A stretch of 64,000 nt of DNA from Algimonas porphyrae. GTDB lineage: Bacteria; Pseudomonadota; Alphaproteobacteria; Caulobacterales; Maricaulaceae. The DNA lies in NCBI RefSeq assembly GCF_041429795.1, contig NZ_CP163424.1, positions 124,001-188,000 of the forward strand, read 5' to 3'. Positions within the stretch are counted from its first letter, which is position 1. Each line of letters begins with the position of its first letter. The notes under the pieces are model-generated. The model saw only the letters and a list, made by a program, of their open reading frames with translations, did not search any database and had not been told where the DNA came from. Shown here in pieces: positions 39,447 through 47,897 of the stretch. A program made the position numbers and the translations under genes.

Positions 39447-39668
39447 ATGTCAAATCACGGCAAAGCCCTAGAGCAACCATTTTTTGCAAGCATCAAAGAT
39501 TGGACCAAGCTTGCTGGGATGTCCCGGAGCAAAACTTACGTCTTGCTGGGTGAAGGAAAATTGAAAGCCGTTAAGGTCGACGGACGGACACTTATTGACG
39601 TTCAGAGAAGCATCGCATGGGTCAAAAGCCAACCATCATGGCGACCCCAATCAGGTTTTGAACAGTAG
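39447..39668 (+). CDS. Small HTH protein, AlpA/excisionase-like
   Basis: A 73-residue protein with a MerR/AlpA-type helix-turn-helix: DWTKLAGMSRSKTYVLLGEG, then LKAVKVDGRTLID as the wing and VKSQPSW at the end. Proteins of this type act as excisionases or activators of integrase genes on P4-like islands. The ATG at 39447 has a very good AAGGAAGGA ribosome-binding site and is preferred to a start 87 bases upstream. Confidence 0.85.
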   Translation: MSNHGKALEQPFFASIKDWTKLAGMSRSKTYVLLGEGKLKAVKVDGRTLIDVQRSIAWVKSQPSWRPQSGFEQ

Positions 39669-39876
39669 TGTGAGGGGGCTTTCAGTTTTTTAAATCGCAT
39701 CATTTTCTCAGGCGTCATTAGGGTTTCCGGCGAGTTCGCTTGGTTGAAACGGTGAAGCGATATTTTGTGTCAATAGCAGCTCCACCTCATTGCATTAATC
39801 ATTGCCTCATTCGTAGGTTCAGCCACGAAAGATCAGGGTGAACCGCAAAAGACCTCCAGCGAAAATGGAGGTCAAA

Positions 39877-40956
39877 ATGAACGAGCTATTATGGGCTGTC
39901 AGAGATAGCGTTGAAGCCGCCGCCAGCGATTTTGAGATCGAACCAGCGCCGTTGCTCACGATTGATGTTCACACCGCATCGTCCCTCCTGCAGAAATCAA
40001 TAAGGCGGGCAGACAGTCGGCTTGCTCTTTCAGCCGCTAAGGCGCTCTTGCTGAATGAGCCAGCCCGTTTCTGGAGACGCTTTGCTACCTGTCTGTTTGA
40101 AGATATCGGCCCCCATGATCGCGACTTGATCTTATCCGCCCTGTCCATTGCGCCTCGTAAAGGCTTTCCAAGCGCGAAGTGGCGAGAGGTCGCTTCTATT
40201 CTCTCTCGTGCTGCCAACGCTTCGAAGTCACAGGTCGCCAATCATCATCTGCATCTTGCCGTTCATGATCCCGCTGAGTTCGAAGCTGTTTCAAAGATTG
40301 ATTGCTTGAGCTTTGATGACGCCTTTGAATGCTTGGACGATGAGAGACTCACGTCCATTCAGAGGGTTTTGATCGCTTGGCGTCTTTCCGGTGTCGAGTG
40401 CGGTCGCGCTTTCCAACCCGAACCACATTTCGAAGCAGATCACGAAAGACTCTTCGAAAGGCTGGATAAGTGTCTCGACAGCGTTTGCCTTTCGGTGATC
40501 CTACGCGAAGGCGTTCGGCTAACCCGTAGTGCTTTGCCTTTATCGGCTGTGCTTCAAGCAGATAGCTACGAGTCCTCAAACCATGTAGCCATTACATCGG
40601 ATGAAATGCCGGAAAGCGGGGTCGTAAAAGGCCTTCCAGGCTATGTGTTCGATCAGCACACGCGCATTGGGAAGAGAGCTTTAGCCAAAGCGCTAAATGA
40701 GTGCACGAGAATTCAGAAGGTTGTCAGTTCGGTCGTTGGGCACAAAGACCGCCTCAAATGCCTGAGTTCTGCTCATTTCGAGTATGAGGCTGCTCTTCTG
40801 ACCAAAAGACTACAACACCCTCCCGAACTTAAACTCTTGCAGAGAGTCCACTTTATTGGAGCACATAGACAAGAGCCGTTTGCCTCCGAGATATACGATG
40901 CACTGGCGCACGACTGGGAGTGTTTCACTACCATCAGATCCCAGCTTTCCGCTTGA
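39877..40956 (+). CDS. Island protein with clamp-loader-like helical segment
   Basis: A 359-residue cytosolic protein of unknown function. The segment SSLLQKSIRRADSRLALSAA to RFATCLFEDIG resembles the helical region after the ATPase domain of RarA/MgsA and other clamp-loader relatives, where KSIR, A-x-x-A and FEDIG-like motifs recur, but no Walker A or B motif is present. A later GYVFDQHTRIGKRALAKAL motif is notable. The start at 39877 is preferred because GGAGG lies five bases upstream. It may be an anti-recombination or defence-type cargo; this is speculation. Confidence 0.7.
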   Translation: MNELLWAVRDSVEAAASDFEIEPAPLLTIDVHTASSLLQKSIRRADSRLALSAAKALLLNEPARFWRRFATCLFEDIGPHDRDLILSALSIAPRKGFPSAKWREVASILSRAANASKSQVANHHLHLAVHDPAEFEAVSKIDCLSFDDAFECLDDERLTSIQRVLIAWRLSGVECGRAFQPEPHFEADHERLFERLDKCLDSVCLSVILREGVRLTRSALPLSAVLQADSYESSNHVAITSDEMPESGVVKGLPGYVFDQHTRIGKRALAKALNECTRIQKVVSSVVGHKDRLKCLSSAHFEYEAALLTKRLQHPPELKLLQRVHFIGAHRQEPFASEIYDALAHDWECFTTIRSQLSA

Positions 40957-41439
40957 CATGCTCCAATTCGACTTTTCGAATGCGATGTCGGGAACATTCG
41001 GTAAGCTTCCAGTTTGATCCGAACTACAGCTGCGGTGAGTGATCTAAAGCGCTTATAAAGGACACTGGGTCGGAGTCCGTGTCTGGCCCTTTTGGCATTT
41101 CAACTAAGTCCACCTCCTCTGTTGCTCAGAAAAACGGCCAATGGGCGCAATGATAGCAAGCCTAGAGTGTTGCTATAAATAGGTGTTGGTTACGATCTGC
41201 GGCTTGCCGCTATCAAGCCGAGCCCCAAGGCCATCACTCCCAGAACCTGCCAACTTACATCAAGCTCACCTCGGCAATACCGGTAGAAATTCTCGCAGTT
41301 ATGCCCAATAAGACGCCATGGCCATCCGAGGCGTGACTTGGCACGGCATACGACTTCGTTTCGGTGCAGAGGTCCCGTGTATGGCCGCTGGAGGATAGGT
41401 CTGCCGTTAGAAAATCTATCGAGCGGTACATTAGAAACA
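40957..41439. other. Island stretch without recognisable gene
   Basis: About 480 A+T-rich bases between the island protein and the IS3 element. Short frames on both strands lack ribosome-binding sites and family-like sequence. I see no RNA gene or strong repeat. It may be decayed DNA or the former downstream part of a gene cut by the insertion. Confidence 0.5.
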
Positions 41440-41513
41440 TGGCCTGCCCCCCAAAAAGTGGTTCATTTTGAGAGTTAGAGTTTTTGGCTATTTTGCGCTT
41501 GAAGGAGCACGAT

Positions 41514-41792
41514 ATGGCGAGGAAACGCTACACACCTGAACAGATCATCGCAAAGCTGCGTGAGGCCGATGTCCGGCTCGCGGCAGGCGAGGAGACCAAG
41601 GCGATCTGTCGATCGCTCGGCATTGCGGAGCAGACCTACTATCGATGGCGACGCGAGTATGGGGGTCTGAAGGTCGATCAGGCGCGTCGATTAAAAGCAT
41701 TGGAGAAGGAGAACATGCGGCTGAGGAAGGCGGTCTCAGATCTCACACTCGATGCGATGATTCTCAAGGAGGCTGTTGAGGGAAAGTATTAA
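41514..41792 (+). CDS. IS3-family transposase OrfA
   Basis: A 92-residue HTH protein beginning [20 protein letters not shown], followed by a leucine-zipper-like helix ([18 protein letters not shown]). It binds the IS ends and, when fused to OrfB by frameshifting, makes the active transposase. An AAGGAG site precedes the ATG. Near its 3' end lies the heptamer G-GGA-AAG at 41780-41786, in frame to slip back one base into the OrfB frame. Confidence 0.94.
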   Translation: MARKRYTPEQIIAKLREADVRLAAGEETKAICRSLGIAEQTYYRWRREYGGLKVDQARRLKALEKENMRLRKAVSDLTLDAMILKEAVEGKY

Positions 41793-41815
41793 GCCCTTCA
41801 CGTCGTCGGCTGGCC

Positions 41816-42688
41816 GTGGATCATGTGCAGGCAGCGCTCAAAGTCTCTGAGCGCCGGGCCTGTAAGGTTCTTGGCCAGCACCGCTCCACTCAAAGAAAGC
41901 TGCCTCGCCCAAGAGAGGATGAGGCAGCGCTCACCGCGGACATTATCCGCTTGGCAGAGCAGTATGGCCGGTATGGCTATCGCCGGATCACGGCGCTGCT
42001 GCGCCGTGAAGGCTGGACGGTGAATACGAAGCGGGTGGCACGCATCTGGCGACGTGAAGGGCTTAAAGTTCCACAGAAACAGCCTAAGCGTGGGCGTTTA
42101 TGGTTTAACGATGGCTCCTGTATCCGGCTCAGGCCTCAGTACAAGGACCATGTCTGGTCGTACGACTTCGTCGCGGATCGGACCCACGATGGCACAGCCT
42201 TCCGGATGCTAACCGTAATCGACGAGCACACGCGAGAATGCCTCGCGATCCACGTTCAGCGCAGTCTGAAGCACGACGACGTTCTGGCTGTGCTGACTGA
42301 TCTGTTCACTCAGAGGGGTCCACCGGGACACATCCGATCCGACAATGGCAGTGAGTTCACGGCTCAGGCTGTCAGAGACTGGTTGGGCCGTATAGGCGTG
42401 AAGACACTCTACATTGAACCCGGGTCACCCTGGGAAAACGGATATAATGAAAGCTTCAATGGGAAGCTGAGAGATGAACTCCTGAACGGAGAAATCTTCT
42501 ACAGCCTGAAGGAGGCACAGATCCTGATCGAACGCTGGCGGCAGCACTACAACACCGTCAGACCACACAGCTCGCTGGGCTATCAACCACCGGCGCCGAA
42601 AACAGTCTTGCCTCGCCCTGTTGGGCTCCCCTACACTGCGTTCCGGTCCGCCCAACAGGGCGACCATAACCGCCAAGCTCTAACTTAG
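41816..42688 (+). CDS. IS3-family transposase OrfB (DDE integrase core)
   Basis: A 290-residue catalytic part with HTH_21 and rve integrase-core domains. The DDE triad is visible: Asp in [10 protein letters not shown], Asp in IRSDNGSEF and Glu in [13 protein letters not shown]. The GTG at 41816 is only the first internal start; the frame is open back to 41780, where it is entered from OrfA by -1 frameshifting (peptide continues [15 protein letters not shown]). The frame looks intact, so the element may be active. Confidence 0.94.
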   Translation: MDHVQAALKVSERRACKVLGQHRSTQRKLPRPREDEAALTADIIRLAEQYGRYGYRRITALLRREGWTVNTKRVARIWRREGLKVPQKQPKRGRLWFNDGSCIRLRPQYKDHVWSYDFVADRTHDGTAFRMLTVIDEHTRECLAIHVQRSLKHDDVLAVLTDLFTQRGPPGHIRSDNGSEFTAQAVRDWLGRIGVKTLYIEPGSPWENGYNESFNGKLRDELLNGEIFYSLKEAQILIERWRQHYNTVRPHSSLGYQPPAPKTVLPRPVGLPYTAFRSAQQGDHNRQALT

Positions 42689-42712
42689 CGGGTGGATCAC
42701 CTACAGGGGTCA

Positions 42713-43249
42713 GCTCACTTGATCCATCCTTGGTCGAGATATCGTTGCGTCCCCACACATGGCTTCAGACGCAACAGTTAGGAAGCTGATGATAAAGTGT
42801 CGTGAGGTCAATCAAATAAAGCAAAGCTATTTGAAGCAGTTACTATTTTGACTTCCTAAGTTCTAACTGTCAGGTTTCCGGAAAGTCTCCGAAGTCTCGT
42901 AATCCAACAGCGGAGATCTTCGAATGAACAAAACACCAAGTAAATTGTGGAATTTTAAGTCGTTGATGGCATCAACGATGGCATTCAGCTCTACCTAAAT
43001 CACCAACACACTGTTTTTATTGAAAAGATAAGCTCGATTTGATGCCTCTTCTGGCACCATTTTCCGACTTCGTAATACAGTTAAGTGGCTGAAATTATTT
43101 GTATTTCACCCCGCTTGGTCCTTTGGCTCCCTGTTTCATCGCTTTTTTTGTCGTATATCGCGACACTAGTGTCTGTCACAAAATGCTAAATCCGTATTTT
43201 TAGCAGGAGATCATGGCCCTCCTGCCTGGAAGGCGCCGGATTTATCGAA
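42713..43249. other. A+T-rich stretch without gene; contains island right end
   Basis: About 540 bases after the IS3 element with no supported coding frame. It holds the right attachment copy (43045-43061). Several T and A runs suggest remnants of mobile DNA. No tRNA or rRNA gene is seen. Confidence 0.55.
43045..43061 (+). other. Candidate right attachment site (attR)
   Basis: CCTCTTCTGGCACCATT matches the tRNA-Leu 3' end (37223-37240) except for one missing G. A further GCTCGAT upstream resembles the T-arm GTTCGAG. One mismatch by deletion suggests either an old, drifting site or a secondary site. Confidence 0.65.
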
Positions 43250-44844
43250 TTAATCAAGCTTCACCAAGGCATCGCCGAGGCCGGAAACATAGATCGGGCC
43301 GTCATCCGGCGACAGGATGACGCCGGTGATGAAACCCGGCATCGGGCCCCACATGTCAGGGGTCAGCAGCGGGAGGATCGGAATGCCTTCGGCCTGGCGT
43401 CGCATCGCCTCTGAGACGATCTTCGCGCTGGCCTCCGGGGTGGGCTCGAATACCTTGCGCATGGCACCGGATTCGGGATCGATCACATATAGGGCGTTGG
43501 CGAACGGGCTGACGGCCCAAAGGTCGCCGTTAGCTCGAGTTCCAGATTGTCGGGCGTCGGCATCTCGGCGAGCACGCGGCGGTCGCTCAGCACGCCGCTT
43601 TGCGGATCGACCGCAAAACTCAGAACACGGTTGGCGATCATCTCGGCGACATAGAGCCGCCCCCGTGACGTGTCGAAGGCGATACCGTTGGCAAAGTCGA
43701 GACCGTCGACAACCTTGATCGCGACCGGATCGGGCTTGCCGACGTCTTCGGGGGAAATACGCCAGACCGCTCCGTCGCCGAGCGGCTTGTCACCAGCAGA
43801 GAACATGCGGGCCTCAGACCTTTCGCCCGCTTCGTTTTCAGTCGACTGGGTAAACCAGATCGCGCCGGAAGGATCGCGCACGACCGCGTTGACGCCAAAG
43901 AGGTGATCATAGAGGCGAATGACAGCTTCGGTCTGCGTATCGACCCGGTAGATATGGCCACCTGTAATGTCCGCAACCAGCACGTGGCGACCGTTCGGGT
44001 CCCAACTGACGCCATTAGGGCTGTTCCACAGGGGATCGGGCTTCGCCCTGAATCCGGCGGCGGCGAAATGGCCGAAGGGGCGTTTCGTGCCGTCGGGCGA
44101 CAGCGCGACAAGTCCGTGATCCCAGTCACCCACCAGCAGACGCCCGTCGCCGAGCAGAACCCCGTCCTCGGCATGGGTCAGCGACCGGTTCGTTGGGAAG
44201 ACCGTGGCGTCGGCCATCGTCCATGTCGCGGCGGTGTTACCCTTGGCGATGTTGGTCGTGGCTGAGCCGGAATCGGCCAACGCCAGTAACGCCTCGCAAC
44301 CCTCATGACGGGTGGTCCATGTCAGATTGAAGACGCGCCAAGCTCCGTCCTGGCGCACCATGTCGAAATGATCGGTGCCGCAATGTGAGAGTTCGCCATT
44401 GACGGTGTAGGTGTAGTCGGACCAGATCATGGCAATGTCGCCATCGACCCTGACCATTGGATCGACAAGCGCCTCGATCGATCCGTCCGGAACGGCTGTC
44501 GGCAGGAACTTGACCAGCTCTTCGAAGGTATAGGTGAAGAACACGCGCGACCCGTCAACCTTGATCTCGGTCCCGGTGCCACGACCTTCCGGGATGGTCG
44601 CTGCGGCATAAGCCGCGCTATCCTTCGAACTCAGGGTGGCGAGGAAGCGATTGGCGGCTGCCAGAGCGGCGGCCTCTTCGGCACTGTGATTGGCGACGGC
44701 ATTCGATGGCACGAGCGCCAGCGCCGCCATCGCCGCGACTGCATGGGCGAGCCCCAGCGCGATCGACCGTCCGATTCCGCGATTGCCGCCGGTCACCACG
44801 GCGGCACGGCCAGTGAGATCGAAAGAGGGGATCTGGAACGCCAT
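43250..44844 (-). pseudogene. Chimeric SDR-start / NTF2-like / SMP-30 gene, frameshifted
   Basis: From the ATG at 44844 (GGAGAC leader) the first 35 or so residues are the start of a classical SDR, FDLTGRAAVVTGGNRGIGRS, which then runs without a stop into a hydrophobic segment (VAAMAALALVPSNAVA) that looks like the signal peptide of another protein. Next come an NTF2/DUF4440-like domain (SAEEAAALAAANRFLATLSS to WRVFNLTW) and an SMP-30/strictosidine-synthase-like beta-propeller (WNSPNGVSWDPNGRHVLVAD, GLDFANGIAFD). Near 43534-43539 one base is lost: the frame ends at 43483, while the expected continuation (ANGDLWAVSPFANALYVIDP) proceeds in the next frame to a stop at 43250. It is probably a deletion fusion later inactivated, or an assembly error at the second site. 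Confidence 0.75.
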
Positions 44845-44950
44845 GGTCGTCTCCTGAGTTTGTCTCACTTGCGGTGGATGCACTCTGTAACGGTCCACTC
44901 TCACGAGGGTACACTTGGCTTTGAACCTGCAATACGACTGAGAAGCGGTA

Positions 44951-45442
44951 TCAGCTGGGCGGGGTGTCGGTCACGATGCCCGTCGTCACCTTCATCGTCC
45001 CGTCGGCTTGACGCTTGTAGATCAGAACCCAGTTGCCGGTTTCGGTCGTCGGCGTCATCGTTTCCGGGTCAGTGAAGTCGTAGGCGTAAGTGGCGGTAAA
45101 AATCGCCATGTCAGCAGCCTTGGCAACATCGACTGCCACGTTGGAAAGGGTCAGGCCCAGCGCGGGGTCGGTCATCTGGGCTTTCGTCACTTCGACCTCG
45201 GCCGCCTTGCCAACGACATTGGGCTGTCCGTGAAACATGCCCACATAGTCATCGGCGAAGCTTTCGGTCGCGCCTTCGACGTCGCGTCTCAGGAAGGCGG
45301 CCACCATGCCATCAACGCTTTGTCTGACGTCCTCTGCCACCGCATCGGTATCGACAGAAGGAGGGTTATCGCTCAGCTCGCCGCATGCGGTAATTGGCGT
45401 AAATGCCAAAATTGCAATGGCGACTATTGATTTGTAATTCAT
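44951..45442 (-). CDS. DUF4440/SnoaL-like lipoprotein
   Basis: A 163-residue lipoprotein with lipobox ITAC and an NTF2-like alpha/beta-roll domain (VRQSVDGMVAAFLRRDVEGA, DDYVGMFHGQPNVVGKAA). This fold carries ketosteroid-isomerase-like and unknown activities. The start at 45442 (MNYKSIV) has a GGGAGAG leader. It lies between the chimeric gene and the alcohol dehydrogenase gene, all on the minus strand, with 12-bp to 100-bp spacings that suggest one accessory operon. Confidence 0.85.
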   Translation of the reverse strand: MNYKSIVAIAILAFTPITACGELSDNPPSVDTDAVAEDVRQSVDGMVAAFLRRDVEGATESFADDYVGMFHGQPNVVGKAAEVEVTKAQMTDPALGLTLSNVAVDVAKAADMAIFTATYAYDFTDPETMTPTTETGNWVLIYKRQADGTMKVTTGIVTDTPPS

Positions 45443-45475
45443 GGTATTCTCTCCCTTTGACAATAGCTTCCGAGC

Positions 45476-46543
45476 TCAACTTGTCGCAGAGTGCGGCTTT
45501 GTCAGTGACGCCATGTCGATCACAAAACGGTAGCGGACATCGGCCTTATCCAGCCGACCGAAGGCCTCATTCACCTGATCCATGTCGATCATTTCGACAT
45601 CCGGCAGGACGTCATGCTCCGCGCAGAAGTCGAGCATCTCCTGCGTCTCTGCGATCCCGCCGATGAAAGAGCCTGACACACGCTTGCCGCCAAAGATCAG
45701 CGTCGCCCCATCCGTTTCCGCGAGCGGCCCGATCTGGCCGACCAGAACCAGTTCACCTTTCACGTCGAGCAGAGGCGTGTAGGGGTTGATGTCGTGCTGG
45801 ACCGGCACAGTGTCGATGATGACATCGAACGTACCCGTGGCCATCTCCATCGCGGCGGCATCGGTCGATAGCAGGAAGCTGTTCGCGCCAAGCTGCGCGG
45901 CGTCTTCCGCCTTGCCCGGCGAGCGCGAGATCATTGTGACATGCGCGCCCATCGCCGCGGCAATCTTGACGGCCATATGCCCCAACCCACCGAGTCCGAC
46001 GACCGCGACACGGCTCCCCTCAGACACGCCGCAGCGCTTGAGCGGAGAATAGACCGTAATTCCAGCGCATAGTAGCGGCGCGGCGCGTGCAGGATCGAGC
46101 GCGGACGGCAGGGCAAGCACGAATTCTTCCCGCGCGACCATGTTCGTGGAAAAACCGCCATAAGTGACCCCGCCTGAGATTTTGTCCGGCCAGCCATAGG
46201 TCGCCGTCATCCCTTCGCGGCAGAATTGCTCGTCACCGACATCGCACTGATCGCAGGTCTGACAGCTGTCGACCATGCAGCCGATCGCAACCATGTCGCC
46301 AACCTTGTGCTTGGTCACGCCGTCACCGACCTGCGTGACGCGACCAATGATTTCATGTCCGGGCACAACAGGGTAGACCGTCATACCCCAATCGTTGCGC
46401 GCAAAATGAAGATCCGAGTGGCAAATCCCGCAATAGAGGATGTCAATCGCGACATCGTTGGCTGCGGTGACATCACACCGCTCAAAAGAGAATGGCGAGA
46501 AGTCTCCGCTTTGATCGTGGGCTGCGTAACCGTGTGATTTCAT
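45476..46543 (-). CDS. Zinc-dependent alcohol dehydrogenase (CAD/YahK-like)
   Basis: A 355-residue medium-chain dehydrogenase that reduces aldehydes with NADPH in its characterised relatives. The catalytic zinc ligands are Cys41 (YCGICHSD), His63-Glu64 (PGHE) and Cys159; the structural zinc is held by Cys94, Cys97, Cys100 and Cys108. The cofactor motif is VGLGGLGHMAVK. The length and the opening KSHGYAAHDQSG match the cinnamyl-alcohol-dehydrogenase/YahK subgroup. It is grouped with the SDR and NTF2-like genes, which suggests a shared role in oxidising or reducing a small organic compound. Confidence 0.94.
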   Translation of the reverse strand: MKSHGYAAHDQSGDFSPFSFERCDVTAANDVAIDILYCGICHSDLHFARNDWGMTVYPVVPGHEIIGRVTQVGDGVTKHKVGDMVAIGCMVDSCQTCDQCDVGDEQFCREGMTATYGWPDKISGGVTYGGFSTNMVAREEFVLALPSALDPARAAPLLCAGITVYSPLKRCGVSEGSRVAVVGLGGLGHMAVKIAAAMGAHVTMISRSPGKAEDAAQLGANSFLLSTDAAAMEMATGTFDVIIDTVPVQHDINPYTPLLDVKGELVLVGQIGPLAETDGATLIFGGKRVSGSFIGGIAETQEMLDFCAEHDVLPDVEMIDMDQVNEAFGRLDKADVRYRFVIDMASLTKPHSATS

Positions 46544-46555
46544 GGCGTTGTCTCC

Positions 46556-47341
46556 TCAGAGTGTCAGGTGGAAGCCGCCATCGGCGGTCAGGGTCGTGCC
46601 GGTCACGAAGCTGGCCTCATCCGAGCACAGGAAGGCGATGCAGCGCGCAATTTCTTCGGGCTGGCCGAAACGTCGCAGATGAGTCTGGGCTTTCACCCCG
46701 TCGAAGACTTCGGGCCCCAGATTGCCCTTGATCGCGTGATGCAAGGGCGTGTCGATGACGCCCGGGCAGATGAGATTGACGCGTATGCCCTGCGGCGCCA
46801 GTTCAGACGATGCCGAACTGGTCAGTGACAGCTGCCCGGCTTTCGAGGCATTATAGGCCGCCGCGCCCGGACAACCCAGAAAGGACATGACCGATCCGAC
46901 ATTGACGATCGCGCCACCCTGTCCGGATGCGATCATCGCGCGGGACTGATATTTGAGACACAGTGCGTTCCCGCGCAGATTAGTCCCCATAACGCGGTCC
47001 CAATAGTCTTCCGGCATATCTGTCACGAAATGCACCTCTGCACCGATCCCCGCATTGTTGACTGCGATATCCAGGCGACCATGCATTTCGATCGCGTGCG
47101 CGACCATGGCGTCCACGCTATCCGCCTGCGAGACATCGGTGACGACGTAGCTTGCGCGCTCTCCCTGCGCCTCGATCTCTTCTGAGAGGGTCGCGATCAA
47201 CGACTCCCGCCGGGCCGCCAGAACGAGGGTCGCCCCGCGCGCGGCGAGCAGACGCGCTGTCGCCTTGCCGATACCGCTGCTCGCGCCGGTTACGATTGCC
47301 ACGCGTCCCGTCAGGTCGTAGGGCGGTGTTGCCGAACTCAC
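46556..47341 (-). CDS. Short-chain dehydrogenase/reductase (classical)
   Basis: A 261-residue NAD(P)-dependent oxidoreductase. It has TGASSGIGKATA, NNAGIG, the catalytic Ser and YNASKAG (Tyr-x3-Lys), and the C-terminal SFVTGTTLTADGG signature common to FabG-like and glucose-dehydrogenase-like SDRs. The substrate is unknown. It starts as ATGA over the stop of the SnoaL-like gene and ends 12 bases before the alcohol dehydrogenase start, so the three are one operon. Confidence 0.93.
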   Translation of the reverse strand: MSSATPPYDLTGRVAIVTGASSGIGKATARLLAARGATLVLAARRESLIATLSEEIEAQGERASYVVTDVSQADSVDAMVAHAIEMHGRLDIAVNNAGIGAEVHFVTDMPEDYWDRVMGTNLRGNALCLKYQSRAMIASGQGGAIVNVGSVMSFLGCPGAAAYNASKAGQLSLTSSASSELAPQGIRVNLICPGVIDTPLHHAIKGNLGPEVFDGVKAQTHLRRFGQPEEIARCIAFLCSDEASFVTGTTLTADGGFHLTL

Positions 47342-47739
47342 CCTTCGGCTCCCGCTTCGTTCGTACTCCAGCTATCGATGGCGAGACGCCAGCTGCCATC
47401 CTCGCCGCGGCGGTAGATACACGTCCCCTTACCTGTCTCTTCCATCACGGCGTTGTCATCCCGTCCGGTATAGCGCGCTGAATAGATATAACGGCTGATC
47501 GCCAGATCGCCGGAGCGTTCAAACGACAGTTCAGTCTTGTCCCAATGCGCATCGAACGCTTCGAAAAAACTGTTGCCCCACTCGCGGATGGCATCTTTGC
47601 CGATCAGCTCCGGTTCGCCTGGAGCCTGAAACACAACATCATCGGACAGGAGAGCCAAGATGTGGTCAACATCGTTGGAGTTGATGGCCTCGACATAGCG
47701 GCGGTGCAGCGCGCCTTCGCCGGATTGAGATGTGGTCAT
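47338..47739 (-). CDS. SnoaL/NTF2-like protein
   Basis: A 133-residue cytosolic NTF2-fold protein. It opens LHRRYVEAINSNDVDHILAL, then VVFQAPGEPELIGKDAIREW and RRGEDGSWRLAIDSW, the usual order of helices and strands in SnoaL-like or DUF4440 proteins. Such proteins are isomerases, cyclases or ligand-binding partners. It is the first gene of the operon with the SDR and the alcohol dehydrogenase, and is divergent in neither direction. Confidence 0.88.
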   Translation of the reverse strand: MTTSQSGEGALHRRYVEAINSNDVDHILALLSDDVVFQAPGEPELIGKDAIREWGNSFFEAFDAHWDKTELSFERSGDLAISRYIYSARYTGRDDNAVMEETGKGTCIYRRGEDGSWRLAIDSWSTNEAGAEG

Positions 47740-47897
47740 GATGGTTCCCCTTATTTTTTCATTGGCAAAGCTTCGCCAGTGCGGTCGAGAGGGTCATGTC
47801 TCCGCCGCCTTACAGGGTTGCTTTGTGCGTGTTGCAGTGGCGACTTATTGCGCCCAAGGGCCGCGTGTGGTCAATCGACCCGACCGTCAATAAAGCG

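Larger units (their letters stand above)
41440..42712 (+). mobile_element. IS3-family insertion sequence (IS407-like)
   Basis: About 1.27 kb with two overlapping transposase frames. The outer ends, TGGCCTGCCCC on the left and the reverse complement TGACCCCTGTAGG on the right, form a weak terminal repeat, and a subterminal GTTAGAG(T/C)TT motif is shared in inverted orientation (41472 region and 42676 region). No convincing target-site duplication is visible at these ends, so the exact borders are approximate. Confidence 0.8.
37239..43061. mobile_element. tRNA-Leu-linked integrative island of about 5.8 kb
   Basis: Segment between the tRNA-Leu 3' end and its imperfect copy. It contains a tyrosine integrase, an unknown protein, a small HTH protein like AlpA/Xis, another unknown protein and an IS3-family element. 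Base composition is visibly A+T-richer than the flanking genes and codon usage differs (frequent AGA, AAA, ATA). No conjugation or replication gene is seen, so it is a cryptic island or the remnant of a larger one; about 190 bases of A+T-rich DNA beyond the right end may also belong to it. Confidence 0.75.
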
